This document shows, in pieces, positions 32,740 through 42,400 of a stretch of 64,000 nucleotides of DNA. The DNA lies in contig NZ_BMOU01000004.1 of the NCBI RefSeq assembly GCF_014647235.1, positions 62,379 to 126,378 of the forward strand, written 5' to 3'. The position numbers and the translations under genes were made by a program. The notes under the pieces are model-generated. The model saw only the letters and a program-made list of their open reading frames with translations, had not been told where the DNA came from and ran no database searches. Every line of letters begins with the position of its first letter. The stretch's first letter is position 1. Source of the stretch: Haloarcula pellucida. Its GTDB lineage: Archaea > Halobacteriota > Halobacteria > Halobacteriales > Haloarculaceae.

Positions 32740-33603
32740 ATGAGCACGACAGACGAGCACGCGGACGGCGGACACGGGGACCATCACCTCCCGGCCACGG
32801 AGGACTGGCCCCGCGGCTTCGGCGAGGCGAGTTGGTGGCCATTCGTGACCGCTATCGGCGGGTCGGGCATCTACGTCGGTGCGGCACTGCTCGTCCTCTC
32901 GCTGGGCGAGAACGCACTCGTGAGTACGACTATCGGGGCTGGGGCGACCGTCGCGAGCGTCGGCCTGTTCCTCGTCGGGATATACGGCTGGCTCTACCAC
33001 GCCTTCGTCTCGGACTTCTGGGAACGTGGCACCGACCACCACTCCGGCCGAACGCTGAAGTTCGCGATGTTGCTGTTCCTCGGATCGGAAGTCGCGACGT
33101 TCGGCGCGGGCTTCATCTACTACTTCATCGTGCGTGGTACCGACGTGTGGGTCGGAGCCGACATCCCCCACGTCTGGGGGTCGCTCGTCATCGTCAACAC
33201 CGTCATCCTGCTCATTAGCTCGGTGACGCTGCACTACAGCCACGTCGCACTGCTGAACGGGAACCGCGACAGGTTCATGAAACTGCTCGGCCTGACGCTC
33301 CTGCTGGGAATCGTCTTCATCGGCGGGCAGGTGTACGAGTACTACGAGTTCATCGTCCACGAGAACTTCACCATCGCACAGGGCATCTACGGTTCGGCGT
33401 TCTACGGCCTGACCGGCCTGCACGGCCTGCACGTCACGATGGGTGCGGTCCTGCTGGGCATCGTCTTCGTCCGGGCGTACTACGGGCAGTACTCCCCCGA
33501 ACGCCACACCTCCGTCTCGACGGCGTCGATGTACTGGCACTTCGTCGACGTCGTCTGGGTGTTCCTCGTCGTCGTCCTCTACATGGGCGCGAACCTCGTC
33601 TAA
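32740..33603 (+). CDS. coxC: Heme-copper oxidase subunit III
   Basis: A 287-residue seven-helix protein of the CoxC/CtaE family. A His-rich N-terminus precedes WWPFVTAIGGSGIYVGAALLVLSLG; conserved features include LKFAMLLFLGSEVATFGAGFIYYFI, a YEYYEFI segment and the C-terminal GLTGLHGLHVTMGAVLLGIV...YWHFVDVVWVFLVVVLYM. Subunits I and II are not in the window. Subunit III stabilises proton uptake in subunit I. Confidence 0.94.
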   Translation: MSTTDEHADGGHGDHHLPATEDWPRGFGEASWWPFVTAIGGSGIYVGAALLVLSLGENALVSTTIGAGATVASVGLFLVGIYGWLYHAFVSDFWERGTDHHSGRTLKFAMLLFLGSEVATFGAGFIYYFIVRGTDVWVGADIPHVWGSLVIVNTVILLISSVTLHYSHVALLNGNRDRFMKLLGLTLLLGIVFIGGQVYEYYEFIVHENFTIAQGIYGSAFYGLTGLHGLHVTMGAVLLGIVFVRAYYGQYSPERHTSVSTASMYWHFVDVVWVFLVVVLYMGANLV

Positions 33604-33634
33604 GGCTTAATCGACTCCCCGCTCTGTGGTCTCT

Positions 33635-33877
33635 ATGGACCGACTCGACGTCAGCGACGGCTTCGACGTCCACGACTACCGCCACGGCCTGAAACTGCTC
33701 AAACAGGACCGTGGCACGATGACCCTAGAGAACCGACAGGGGTTCGCGTGTCCGGCCTGTGGCGACGCGTTCGAACGCCTGTTCGTCAGCGAGAACCGCA
33801 CGAATACGTTCGGGAACCCCGGCAGTCCGTTCTGCCTCGTCCGCACCGACGACCAGTTGCTCGTGTTGACTCACTGA
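33635..33877 (+). CDS. Small CxxC protein
   Basis: An 80-residue protein, MDRLDVSDGFDVHDYRHGLKLLKQDRGTMTLENRQGFACPACGDAFERLFVSENRTNTFGNPGSPFCLVRTDD. The CPAC pair and a later Cys could bind zinc. Leaderless with a TATA-like GCTTAATCG about 27 bp upstream. Some haloarchaeal genomes label this type 'flagella cluster protein', but nothing here links it to archaella. Confidence 0.7.
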   Translation: MDRLDVSDGFDVHDYRHGLKLLKQDRGTMTLENRQGFACPACGDAFERLFVSENRTNTFGNPGSPFCLVRTDDQLLVLTH

Positions 33878-33941
33878 TTCGCGGTTCACGGCCGTACTCG
33901 CCAGCACGAACGTTTATTTCGCTCCTGTCCTACTCGACGGT

Positions 33942-34577
33942 ATGCGAAAGCCCCACCCCGCGATCGCCGTCGTCGTCGTGCTCGCTCTCTCGGGTTGTGT
34001 GACCGCCACCGTCGACGCCAGCGTCGACGCCGACGGGACCGTCTCTGCCTACGAAGTGGAGTTAACGATGAGCGGCACCGTCTTCGACGCCCTCCAGCGA
34101 ACCGCCGAGAACGAGGGCTACGACTCCGTCGAAGCGTACCTGACCGACGGCGTCAACGAGAGTCGGATGGAGAACGTGACCTACGAACAGACGCTCGACG
34201 GTGACAACGTCTCGGTTCGGCTGCAGTTCACCGACTGGACTCCCGGACCCGAGAGCGACGTGAACACGACCGTCCAGAACGGGACGCTCACCTACGAGGA
34301 CCGCACCTTCGTCACCGTGCAGGAGAACGACGACGTGGCACTGGGCGACGGCGTGGCCGTCCGCTACGAACTGACGATGCCCGGCGATATCTACGAGTCC
34401 AACGCCGACGTCGTCGAGAACCGGACCGCAGTCTGGGAGTACGAGGCCAACGAACCCGTAGAGGAACCGATCCGTGCTCAGAGCAACGCCCCGAGTTCCG
34501 CTTTCGGCCCCGGGTTCGGCGTGACCGCCGCCGTCCTCGCACTCCTGTCGATGGCCGTCTTCGCCCGCCGGTCGTAG
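33942..34577 (+). CDS. Lipoprotein with PGF-CTERM tail
   Basis: A 211-residue exported protein. The N-terminus MRKPHPAIAVVVVLALSGCVT has a lipobox (LSGC, Cys19). The body is an acidic beta-rich domain with several N-x-S/T glycosylation sequons. The C-terminus (SAFGPGFGVTAAVLALLSMAVFARRS) is a PGF-CTERM signal for archaeosortase A. Both ends could therefore be lipid-anchored. ArtA is encoded at 49399-50400. Confidence 0.85.
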   Translation: MRKPHPAIAVVVVLALSGCVTATVDASVDADGTVSAYEVELTMSGTVFDALQRTAENEGYDSVEAYLTDGVNESRMENVTYEQTLDGDNVSVRLQFTDWTPGPESDVNTTVQNGTLTYEDRTFVTVQENDDVALGDGVAVRYELTMPGDIYESNADVVENRTAVWEYEANEPVEEPIRAQSNAPSSAFGPGFGVTAAVLALLSMAVFARRS

Positions 34578-34628
34578 ACGAGTCCCCGCGCCGAGTCTTT
34601 TTCAGCGGTTGTCACGTACTAGCACGGG

Positions 34629-35669
34629 ATGCGCGCAGCACGACTCCACGAGTACACTGACGACATGGCGCACGGGCTCTCGATCGACGAGGTGGACGCC
34701 CCGCAGGTATCGAACAGTGACGACGTCGTGGTCGAAGTCGAAGGCGCTGGCTGGTGCCAGACGGACAACCACATCATCGAGGGGATGTGGACCGACTACG
34801 TCGAGCAGACCCTCCCGCTGACACTGGGCCACGAGAACGCAGGCACCGTCGTCGAGACGGGTGCGGAGGTGACTCTCGTCTCCGAGGGCGACCAGGTCAT
34901 CTGTCACCCGGTCCAGACCTGTGGCACCTGCCGGCCCTGCCGACAGGGCGAGACGATGTACTGCGAGAACCAGTCGTTCAACGGCCTCACCGTCGACGGC
35001 GGCTTCGCCGACCAGTTACACACCAGCGAGCGCTCGGTCATCCCACTCCCCGACGGCGTCGACCCGGCGGCAATCGCACCCCACGCCGACGCCGGCATCA
35101 CGGCCTACCACGCCGCAAAGAAGGCCGTTCGCGGTCTGAATCCGGGCGATGCGGCGGTCATCATCGGTATCGGCGGCCTCGGCCACATCGGACTCCAGTG
35201 CATCGCCGAGATGAGCGCCGCTGACATCGTCGCCGTAGACATCAAACAGGAGGCCCGTAACCTCGCGGTGGAGTTGGGCGCTCACTACACCATCGACCCG
35301 GAGAGCGAGGACGTCGCGAGCGAGATCGCGGACATCACCGACGGCGTCGGCGCCGCGCAGGTGCTAGACTTCGTCGGCGCCGACGAGACGACGGCACTGG
35401 CCCCGGACGTCTGTGCCGCCGGCGGCGACCACCACGTCATCGGTTACGGCGGCCACATCCACCAACCCGCACAGGCGCTCGTCAACGGCGAGTTCGCCTA
35501 TCAGGGCAACATCGTCGGCCGGTACACCGAACTGCAGGAACTGGTCGCACTGGTCGAACGCGACGCCGTCGAACTCCACACCACCCAGTACGAACTGGCC
35601 GAGATAAACACCGTCGCCGAGAAACTGGAACACGGCGAAATCGAAGGGCGGGCGGTCATCACGCCCTGA
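34629..35669 (+). CDS. Zinc-dependent NAD(P) alcohol dehydrogenase
   Basis: A 346-residue MDR-family enzyme. Catalytic zinc ligands are in GWCQTDNHI and the GHENAGTVVETG His-Glu; the structural zinc site is CGTCRPCRQGETMYC (four Cys); the Rossmann motif is IIGIGGLGHIGLQC; Asp following it (VAVDIKQEA) favours NAD(H). Substrate unknown. It is separated from the zinc-ribbon gene downstream by 12 bases, convergent. Confidence 0.92.
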   Translation: MRAARLHEYTDDMAHGLSIDEVDAPQVSNSDDVVVEVEGAGWCQTDNHIIEGMWTDYVEQTLPLTLGHENAGTVVETGAEVTLVSEGDQVICHPVQTCGTCRPCRQGETMYCENQSFNGLTVDGGFADQLHTSERSVIPLPDGVDPAAIAPHADAGITAYHAAKKAVRGLNPGDAAVIIGIGGLGHIGLQCIAEMSAADIVAVDIKQEARNLAVELGAHYTIDPESEDVASEIADITDGVGAAQVLDFVGADETTALAPDVCAAGGDHHVIGYGGHIHQPAQALVNGEFAYQGNIVGRYTELQELVALVERDAVELHTTQYELAEINTVAEKLEHGEIEGRAVITP

Positions 35670-35681
35670 CCGGGCGCTCGG

Positions 35682-35981
35682 TCACCGCTCACGTTCCGGC
35701 GGTGTACCGTCACGCGCGAGCGCGCAGTACCGTCGGAGGAAGGTCGTCTGGTCCGTCGTTCCCGCGCCTGCCTCGATCAACCGCTCCTCCAGCCCCCGCC
35801 GAGGACTGTGACAGCACTCGCGGTAGCACGGTTTGCAGAGGAACTCGAAGGACTTCTCCTCGCGGTTCCAGCGGTCGCCGTGCTTGTCGTACTCGCGAGC
35901 GTCGTCACGCGATACCGACTCGCCACAGGAGAGGCAGGTCACTTCGCCGCCGTCGCGGTGCCACGCGTTGCGGTCGGACAC
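35682..35981 (-). CDS. Small zinc-ribbon-like protein
   Basis: A 99-residue protein with CLSCGESVSRDDAREYDKHGDRWNREEKSFEFLCKPCYRECCHSPR: two CxxC pairs flanking a charged segment plus extra Cys, likely binding one zinc. No other domain is present. It is a haloarchaeal conserved type without assigned function. The region 35982-36165 holds only the promoter side of the next gene (TTTATGTA near 36116). Confidence 0.75.
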   Translation of the reverse strand: MSDRNAWHRDGGEVTCLSCGESVSRDDAREYDKHGDRWNREEKSFEFLCKPCYRECCHSPRRGLEERLIEAGAGTTDQTTFLRRYCALARDGTPPERER

Positions 35982-36165
35982 GGTTCAAGCACCCCCACGA
36001 GACACGTGGTCGTCGGGCGTCTCGGGTCGTCGGAGAGAGAGTCGTGACATCGGTTGCTCGGTCCGTCGTTCGACCCCGCTACGAGTCTGTCTACTGCGCC
36101 ACCTGTGAGGGACGTTTATGTAGGAACTATCAGGCGCTCACGGCCGTCCGTGGCGCTGTCGTGCT

Positions 36166-37110
36166 ATGACACACCCCGGGTACGTATTTGGCGTCGGCGA
36201 GAGAACCGTCGTCCGAGAGACGATGTCTGCCCATCAAACCACGACGGAGCGCGGCCGGTGGCCGACCCGTCGAACCGTCCTGTTCGGGTTGGCGACCGCC
36301 GCCGTCGGCACTGTCCTCGTCGGGAAGCGTCGAGTCTCGGCACGGACCGCCCGATCGATCGACGCCCTGCGTGCCGCGTCCAGCGGCGGGCCCACACGCG
36401 CCGTCACCGAGGCCGACTTCGCCGACCTTCCAGCCCCGGCCCGCCGGTACTTCGAGACGGTTCTCGAACCCGGAACGCCCTACGTCCGGACGGCGAGGCT
36501 CACCCAGCGTGGCGTGTTCCGCCTCGGCGACGCTGACTCGTCGTGGCACCCCCTCGAAGCGACCCAACACTACACCGTCGATCCGCCGGGATTCGTCTGG
36601 GACGCGTCGATACGGCTGGGGTCGGTCCTGCCGGTCAGCGTCATCGATAGCTACGTCGACGGCACTGGCTCGCTGGCCGCCCACCTCCTCTGGACGGTCC
36701 CAGTCGCCGACGCCGACCCGTCGCCGGAACTCGACGCCGGTGAACTCCAACGTTATCTCGCCGAAGCCGTCTGGTTTCCGACGGCTCTCCTCCCCGAGAG
36801 CGGCGTCGAGTGGACAGCCATCGACGACAGTACCGCACGGGCGACCCTCACCGACGGCGACGTCTCGGTGTCGCTCTCCTTCCACTTCGACGACGACAAT
36901 CTGGTCGACCGCGTCGTCGCCGACGAGCGATACCGCGCCGTCGACGACGGGTTCGAGACGGCACGCTGGACCGGCTACTTCGAGGACTACGCCGAGCGCG
37001 GGGGGATGCTCGTGCCGACCCGCGGCGAGGTGGCGTGGACCCTCCCCGACGGTGACCTACCGTACTGGCGGGGAGAGATTACGGCGTTCGAGTACGAGAC
37101 AGCGAAGTAG
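36166..37110 (+). CDS. DUF6544/DUF6920-type exported protein
   Basis: A 314-residue protein. A twin-arginine/hydrophobic segment (PTRRTVLFGLATAAVGTVLVG) sits near residues 33-53; a Met at 36223 would make this more N-terminal and is a plausible alternative start. The body has the conserved LPAPARRYFETVLEPGTPYVRTARLTQRGVFRLGD and the ending GMLVPTRGEVAWTLPDGDLPYWRGEITAFEYE typical of this family of unknown function. No catalytic motif. Confidence 0.78.
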   Translation: MTHPGYVFGVGERTVVRETMSAHQTTTERGRWPTRRTVLFGLATAAVGTVLVGKRRVSARTARSIDALRAASSGGPTRAVTEADFADLPAPARRYFETVLEPGTPYVRTARLTQRGVFRLGDADSSWHPLEATQHYTVDPPGFVWDASIRLGSVLPVSVIDSYVDGTGSLAAHLLWTVPVADADPSPELDAGELQRYLAEAVWFPTALLPESGVEWTAIDDSTARATLTDGDVSVSLSFHFDDDNLVDRVVADERYRAVDDGFETARWTGYFEDYAERGGMLVPTRGEVAWTLPDGDLPYWRGEITAFEYETAK

Positions 37111-37159
37111 GACGTCCGCCTAGCTGTCACTGCTCGCGAGTTGGTCGTCGCAGGAAGCA

Positions 37160-37176
37160 AGCCGGTGGCGCGGATT
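37160..37176. repeat. 17-bp direct repeat, left copy (tRNA 3'-end remnant)
   Basis: AGCCGGTGGCGCGGATT recurs exactly at 38046-38062. Read on the minus strand it is AATCCGCGCCACCGGCT, which looks like the T-stem and acceptor 3' end of a tRNA. The region to the left (37111-37159) has nothing else; the AT-rich stretch to the right begins at about 37260. Confidence 0.6.
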
Positions 37177-37354
37177 TGCTCCCTCGACGCTTCGTCGGGC
37201 GATTACGCACACATCCCCCGTCGTCGCGTGCCGTACCGCAGGACCCTAATCCCCGACACGAAGGCGTAAACATAGCAGAGATATGTAATTCGTACTGTCT
37301 GAACGAGCCCGAAAAGTTCGCGTATTAGTATTCCACATACAGAGGGCATACGCA

Positions 37355-37765
37355 TCAGAGTGGTTTCTCGATGACGTATCCCCACCTTTTGTAGTTTCGG
37401 TTCGTGTAGTATCGGTGAACGTCTTCTTTCGCCAGTGGCGATGCCAGCGCAATATATTCACATCCCTTGTCGGTAGCCCATTGTTCTACGAACTCTACAA
37501 GCGAAGTTCCGTATCCCTCTGTTCTCTGAGGCTCGTCTACAACAAGGTCATAGAGCCATGCGTGGCGAGCATGGTGGAGGACGTGTTTAACGAGAACGCC
37601 AGCCACGCCGACTAACTCGCCATCGACAAATCCACCAAACAAATGGTAGTCATCGTCTGCTGTCCACTCCAATATATCAGTAGGGTCAACATCACTCCAC
37701 AATTGACGGAGAATCGGGACGGCCTCACGTCGCTCTGCTTCGTCCGTTAACTCTCGAATCTCCAT
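37355..37765 (-). CDS. GNAT-family N-acetyltransferase
   Basis: A 136-residue GNAT protein. The acetyl-CoA loop is DEPQRTEGYGTSLVEFVEQWA (R/Q-x2-G-x-G/A variant), preceded by HAWLYDLVV and followed by YIALASPLAKEDVHRYYTNRNYKRWGYVIEKPL. Base composition is visibly more AT-rich than surrounding core genes, and the gene lies between two copies of a 17-bp tRNA-derived direct repeat, so it is probably acquired. Start MEIRELTDE is chosen over an upstream Met. Confidence 0.85.
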   Translation of the reverse strand: MEIRELTDEAERREAVPILRQLWSDVDPTDILEWTADDDYHLFGGFVDGELVGVAGVLVKHVLHHARHAWLYDLVVDEPQRTEGYGTSLVEFVEQWATDKGCEYIALASPLAKEDVHRYYTNRNYKRWGYVIEKPL

Positions 37766-38223
37766 GTTTTCGGATAGCACTGATGAGTGCAAAAAAGCAC
37801 TTGAGATATGGTATCAGCACGGTCGGATACGCAAAGACACCGAGCAGGCGATACGCGGCCTGATACCAACCCGATGCGATTCAATACGGCCAACAGCGGG
37901 AAGTGGCGGATACAGTGCCATTTGAGAATGGTTAGCACTGAAACGAGCCGATAAAAACGTCCGTGTAGTGGGGGCTAACCGCTTCATTCCGCGACCCAAT
38001 ACTTACGAAAGCGGGTCTGCCCATTTGGGCTATTCCGAAGGAAAGAGCCGGTGGCGCGGATTGTGAACTACGCCCGAGAACCTGCGCTTCGCGCAGAACC
38101 CCGGTCTCGTTCAAATCCCTGTTTGGCTTCCGCTCCTCACGTTCGTTCGTCGCAGAAAGCCGGTGGAGAGCTTACGGAACAAGGGTTACAAACAGTTATG
38201 CTAGTGTGGCACGTATCTGATTC
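37766..38223. other. 458-base non-coding junction with att-like remnants
   Basis: No credible gene. It contains the right copy of the 17-bp repeat (38046-38062), a CTGCGC-TTC-GCGCAG hairpin near 38081-38095, a T-arm-like GTTCAAATCCC (38109-38119), and AAGCCGGTGGAG (38157-38168), which equals the 3' end of the tRNA-Thr at 46852. It reads as a stack of integration scars. The end of the region is the promoter of the integrase gene. Confidence 0.6.
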
Positions 38224-39456
38224 ATGCCTACCGAGAACTACGAGAAGCGTCTAAACGAGACGTCGGAGAATATACAGCAGTCTGACGTCATCTGCCCCCG
38301 GAATAAGGAACTAATCCACGAGTACGAACGCGACAAAGTTCTGGACGGTCTGAGCAAAGCCACGCTCCTGAAGAACGTCACCCGCATGAAGGTCATCGCC
38401 GAGCATCTGGAGAGCCAGCAGCTCGATGAGATGGACAAGGCCGACGTGAAGGACCTCGTTGCGTGGGTCCACAGCGAGTATGATAGTGACGAGACCATCG
38501 ACACGTACAAGAACGTCATCCGGAGTTTCTGGAAGTGGCACGACCCCGACGAAGACGGCGACGCGCCCGAAACCGTCGCCTGGATCAAACTTAACAACTC
38601 CACCGGGAGCGACAAACTCCCGAAGGACTTGCTGACGAAGGACGACGTCGAAGCGCAGGTGGAGGCCGCGAAGAACCCACGCGACAGAGCACTCATCTGG
38701 CTCCTCTACGAGACAGGCGCTAGAATCGGCGAACTCATCGATCTGACTGTGGGCGACATCGAGGACCGCAAGCACGGAAAGAAGATCGTCATCGAGGGGA
38801 AGACCGGCGCTCGCCGTCTCCCGCTCGTAGAATCCGTTCCCCACATTAACAAGTGGCTGAGTGACCACCCGAACCCGACGAAGGACGCGCCGCTGTGGTG
38901 TAAGATCCAGCAGGGCAGTCCGGACGACCAACTCGGCTACCGATACATCCGGGACAAGATACTCCGGAAGACGATGAAAGGGGCCGGCATAGACAAACCG
39001 TCGAACCCGCACCACTACCGCCACTCCCGCGCGTCGTACTTGGCGAACCACCTGAAAGAGGCGCAGCTATGTGCATGGTTCGGGTGGGTACAGGGGTCGG
39101 ACGTCCCCGCGCGGTACGTCCACCTCTCCGGGCGCGACATCGACAACGCCTACGACGAGATGCACGGGCTGTACGTGCCCGAAGAGGAGGGTGACGAACC
39201 ACAGGTCCGGGAGTGTGGACGCTGTCAGGAACTCAATGAACCCGAAGCGGCGTTCTGTATGCGTTGTGGCTACGCCCTGAGGGGCGAATCGGCCGCCAAT
39301 TTCGAGGCCGAGGTAGAGGCAGATGTGAAACAGGACTATGCTGACACGGACCCTGAGGACGCGACGACAAAGGGGAAGCTTGACACCATTGACGACCTGC
39401 TTGACGACCCAGACGTGAAGACGGCCCTGTTAGAGCGTATGGGTGCTGCTGAGTGA
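38224..39456 (+). CDS. Tyrosine integrase/recombinase with C-terminal zinc ribbon
   Basis: A 410-residue XerC/phage-type integrase. A core-binding SAM-like domain occupies about 30-125. The catalytic domain shows the Arg in LLYETGARIGELIDLTVGDIE, H-x-x-R in NPHHYRHSRASYLANH, and the Tyr in DVPARYVHLSGRDIDNAY. A C-terminal zinc ribbon (CGRCQELNEPEAAFCMRCGYAL) and an acidic tail follow. It lies next to the attL candidate, consistent with integrating the element into tRNA-Thr. Confidence 0.93.
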   Translation: MPTENYEKRLNETSENIQQSDVICPRNKELIHEYERDKVLDGLSKATLLKNVTRMKVIAEHLESQQLDEMDKADVKDLVAWVHSEYDSDETIDTYKNVIRSFWKWHDPDEDGDAPETVAWIKLNNSTGSDKLPKDLLTKDDVEAQVEAAKNPRDRALIWLLYETGARIGELIDLTVGDIEDRKHGKKIVIEGKTGARRLPLVESVPHINKWLSDHPNPTKDAPLWCKIQQGSPDDQLGYRYIRDKILRKTMKGAGIDKPSNPHHYRHSRASYLANHLKEAQLCAWFGWVQGSDVPARYVHLSGRDIDNAYDEMHGLYVPEEEGDEPQVRECGRCQELNEPEAAFCMRCGYALRGESAANFEAEVEADVKQDYADTDPEDATTKGKLDTIDDLLDDPDVKTALLERMGAAE

Positions 39457-39498
39457 ATGTGAGATATTAGGCGCAACTTGCCCACATTTGACAATAGA

Positions 39499-42400
39499 TT
39501 ATATGATTTGAATATCTCGTGCCTTCGGACCCCTTGGTGTGAATCCCAAAGTAAATTCAACGTTTCTACCAGACCGAATTCCGCCAGCACTGTCTTCTAG
39601 TGATGGATCAAAGTAAATATCATCGTCCCACCCCTCCAAACCGTGTGAATAAATCCATCCTTCAGTGTCAGTGAGTGGATTTCCTATTTTTCCCGTGAAC
39701 GTCTTTTTTTGCCCATCATCCTTCCAGAATACATCGACAGTATCATGTAGGTTCCAAGGTGCGCTTGAATGTGAAGTTTCAAAGTGGCTATACGCCTTCT
39801 GATAGTTTCCATCAATCAAATATGCGATTGCTTTATGATATGCTGATTCCCAAGAATCCTCGAAATCATCTCTAAGATCTAGATCTTTTGCTAGTTCAGC
39901 GACAAGATCGTAGAAGGGATCATCTTGTTGCATCAACAGTTTAATTCTGAAGGCAATAGCCTCAGGCGGATATTCTTCTGCTGACATTGCGCGGGTCAGT
40001 TGTCGAAGTGCAGCAGCGGGATCACTATTTTCATATAAATCTAACCTTGCTAGTGTATAATATCCAGAACCATCGTTATCTTGTTCGACAAGTTTTTCAG
40101 CTAATTCTTCTGCTTGTTCCCGTTCAATACGATCATACAATTCAACCCTCGTCTGTTCAAGTGTTCTTATGTCTTCGGCCTCACCATCCATTTCCATAGC
40201 TCTTTCAATTAAATTGATAGCCTCATTTAGCAGAGAATTCCTCTCTTTTTCTTCTCGGCCTTCAGCCATAGACATTAGTATATTAGACTGGAGATCATAT
40301 GTATGCAAGTTCAGAACTGATCTCCGGGCATCTTCTAAGTATGCAAATATTTCCATTATATCCTCACTGTACCGATCCGCGTTTTCCAACTCGTCTCTAT
40401 TAATTTTCCATTTTATGCGAGCTAGAGATGTCAATACGTTCTCTTTCCTTTCAGTTAGAACATATTCCTCTGGTGGTTCCGCTATGGCTTCTTCCATTGT
40501 AGAGATGACTTTAGAGGAGTCCTCACCCATCTCCTGCATCAATATTGCTTTGTGATGTAGTAGAGGCCTTGCGGGCTGGCGACTAGTAACAATATCCATA
40601 GATTCTTTTAGATAGTCTTTTGTGATAGGAAGGAACTCCGTGGCTTCTCTATTAACACCCTTACTAATCATCAGCCTGCCCACAAACTCACCTTCTATAC
40701 CAGATTGGAGATCGACAGACTCAGCAATATCTAAGAGATATTCGCCCATCTCTTTTTCGCCAATCTTTTTACAAATATGCTTAGCGACTATAGGATGATA
40801 TATTGCTAGTAATTGGTTTGTTCGAGCGTCACGAGATATCTTAATAAACTCATTTGCTTCATTTTCAGCGATATTTATTATTTCCGGAAAGCTGTAGAAT
40901 TCTCCAGATTGGTGTGTCATAGCCCTTCTACACACTGCTATAGGCATTTCTAAATCCACAGAAGTAGCTAAAGCGCTAAATTTTACAATTCGCTTCGCTT
41001 CATCAGTTAGTCCCTCATACTCCTGCTCTATTATATCCTGTATAGAACGGCGAGCAGGATCTATGGCTCGGTACATAACAGGTAAAAATTCAGGATCGTC
41101 ATTCAGTATACTCTGGACTTCTTGTTCAGATATTGCAGGTAATCGATGTTTTCGAACCGTATCTACAACATATGTTTTAAATTCCTGACGGATGGGTCGA
41201 GGGATTTCGTCTTGAATTTCAATATTATCGCATTTTTTCTCCTCTTCCATATCGCTGGGGAATGAATATCCTTGTGGAGATTCCATAAGTAGTTGTAGAT
41301 GAAAATCAGAGCGGCTTTTAAGACGGTTGAAATTCATGAGCTGATTTGTCTCTAAGCCGGATGTAGAAAAGAACACACAAAACTCAGGTGCAGGAATGCC
41401 TAATTCCTCACATCGATCGGTTATAAACTCCAGAAATTGGTCCAGTTCTCCATGTGAAGGAATAGGATCTATTTTATGACTCGGAATCCGGATTGCTATT
41501 CCACCTTCATCTCTTATTAATGCCTCAATGGTAGAGTTTATCAGAAAGGTTCTACCGGAACCAGGTGATCCTGAAACAGATACTATGTCCGGCTCTTGGT
41601 TTCTGAGTTTAGAAATAATCTCGGACTCTTCTGATCGGGTGAAATGCCAGTCCTCAGTAAATGGTCTAAAGGTGGTTATCTCGCCTTTGAAGAAATTCTG
41701 GGCATCTCCTTCCCGTTGAAGTTCATCTAGCAAGATTGGATCATATGATTCAACAAAGTCGCCAATATCGTCAAGAGACAGCTCTAACATTTGACTCCCA
41801 AAAGGAATATTTTTCATTCTATGATCTGACGTATCTCGTTGGGATACCCTCTTCACAAGCTCTTCAGTGAAGTCTTCTATATCTGCAATGATGGGCACCA
41901 CGTTTAGACTATTCAGATAATATTCTTGTTCTTCATCAAGTGGGGAACGAAATAGTGCATAATAAGTTCGTTCTAATTCCCCTGCCTCGTTTATTATCTT
42001 TTCTAATATTTCTGTGAAAATTCTGTCCCGGAAAGAATAGCCAACGAACAAGAATGATAAGTTTGCAGCATGATTACCTAACTCCCGAAAAATATGAGAT
42101 CTTTTATCCTGAGCTGTAGATTTCTCTCCAGATGTAAGAACCATGGAGCCGGAATCTCCGTAGTTCTTTTCTATACTGCCCATAAGTTTAACACAGTATA
42201 GGTCAGAAGGATCCCCCGATAAAATGAATTCTCGTCCTTCATGAACCGTTCGTACACTTCTGTGATATTTGCTTAGGGCATCCTCTAAAGCAGTGTCAAA
42301 ATTTGTAGTAAAAGTAGAAAACCAGGGAAGGCTAGCAAGGGGTTCGACGTCTTCGCCTAGTTCAATACCGGATAATTCGCGTTGGACAAATTGGTGTAAC

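Noticed and set aside
33801..33812. Sixth CGAA-N4-TTCG site
   Set aside because: CGAATACGTTCG lies inside the coding sequence of the 80-residue CxxC protein, not in a promoter.
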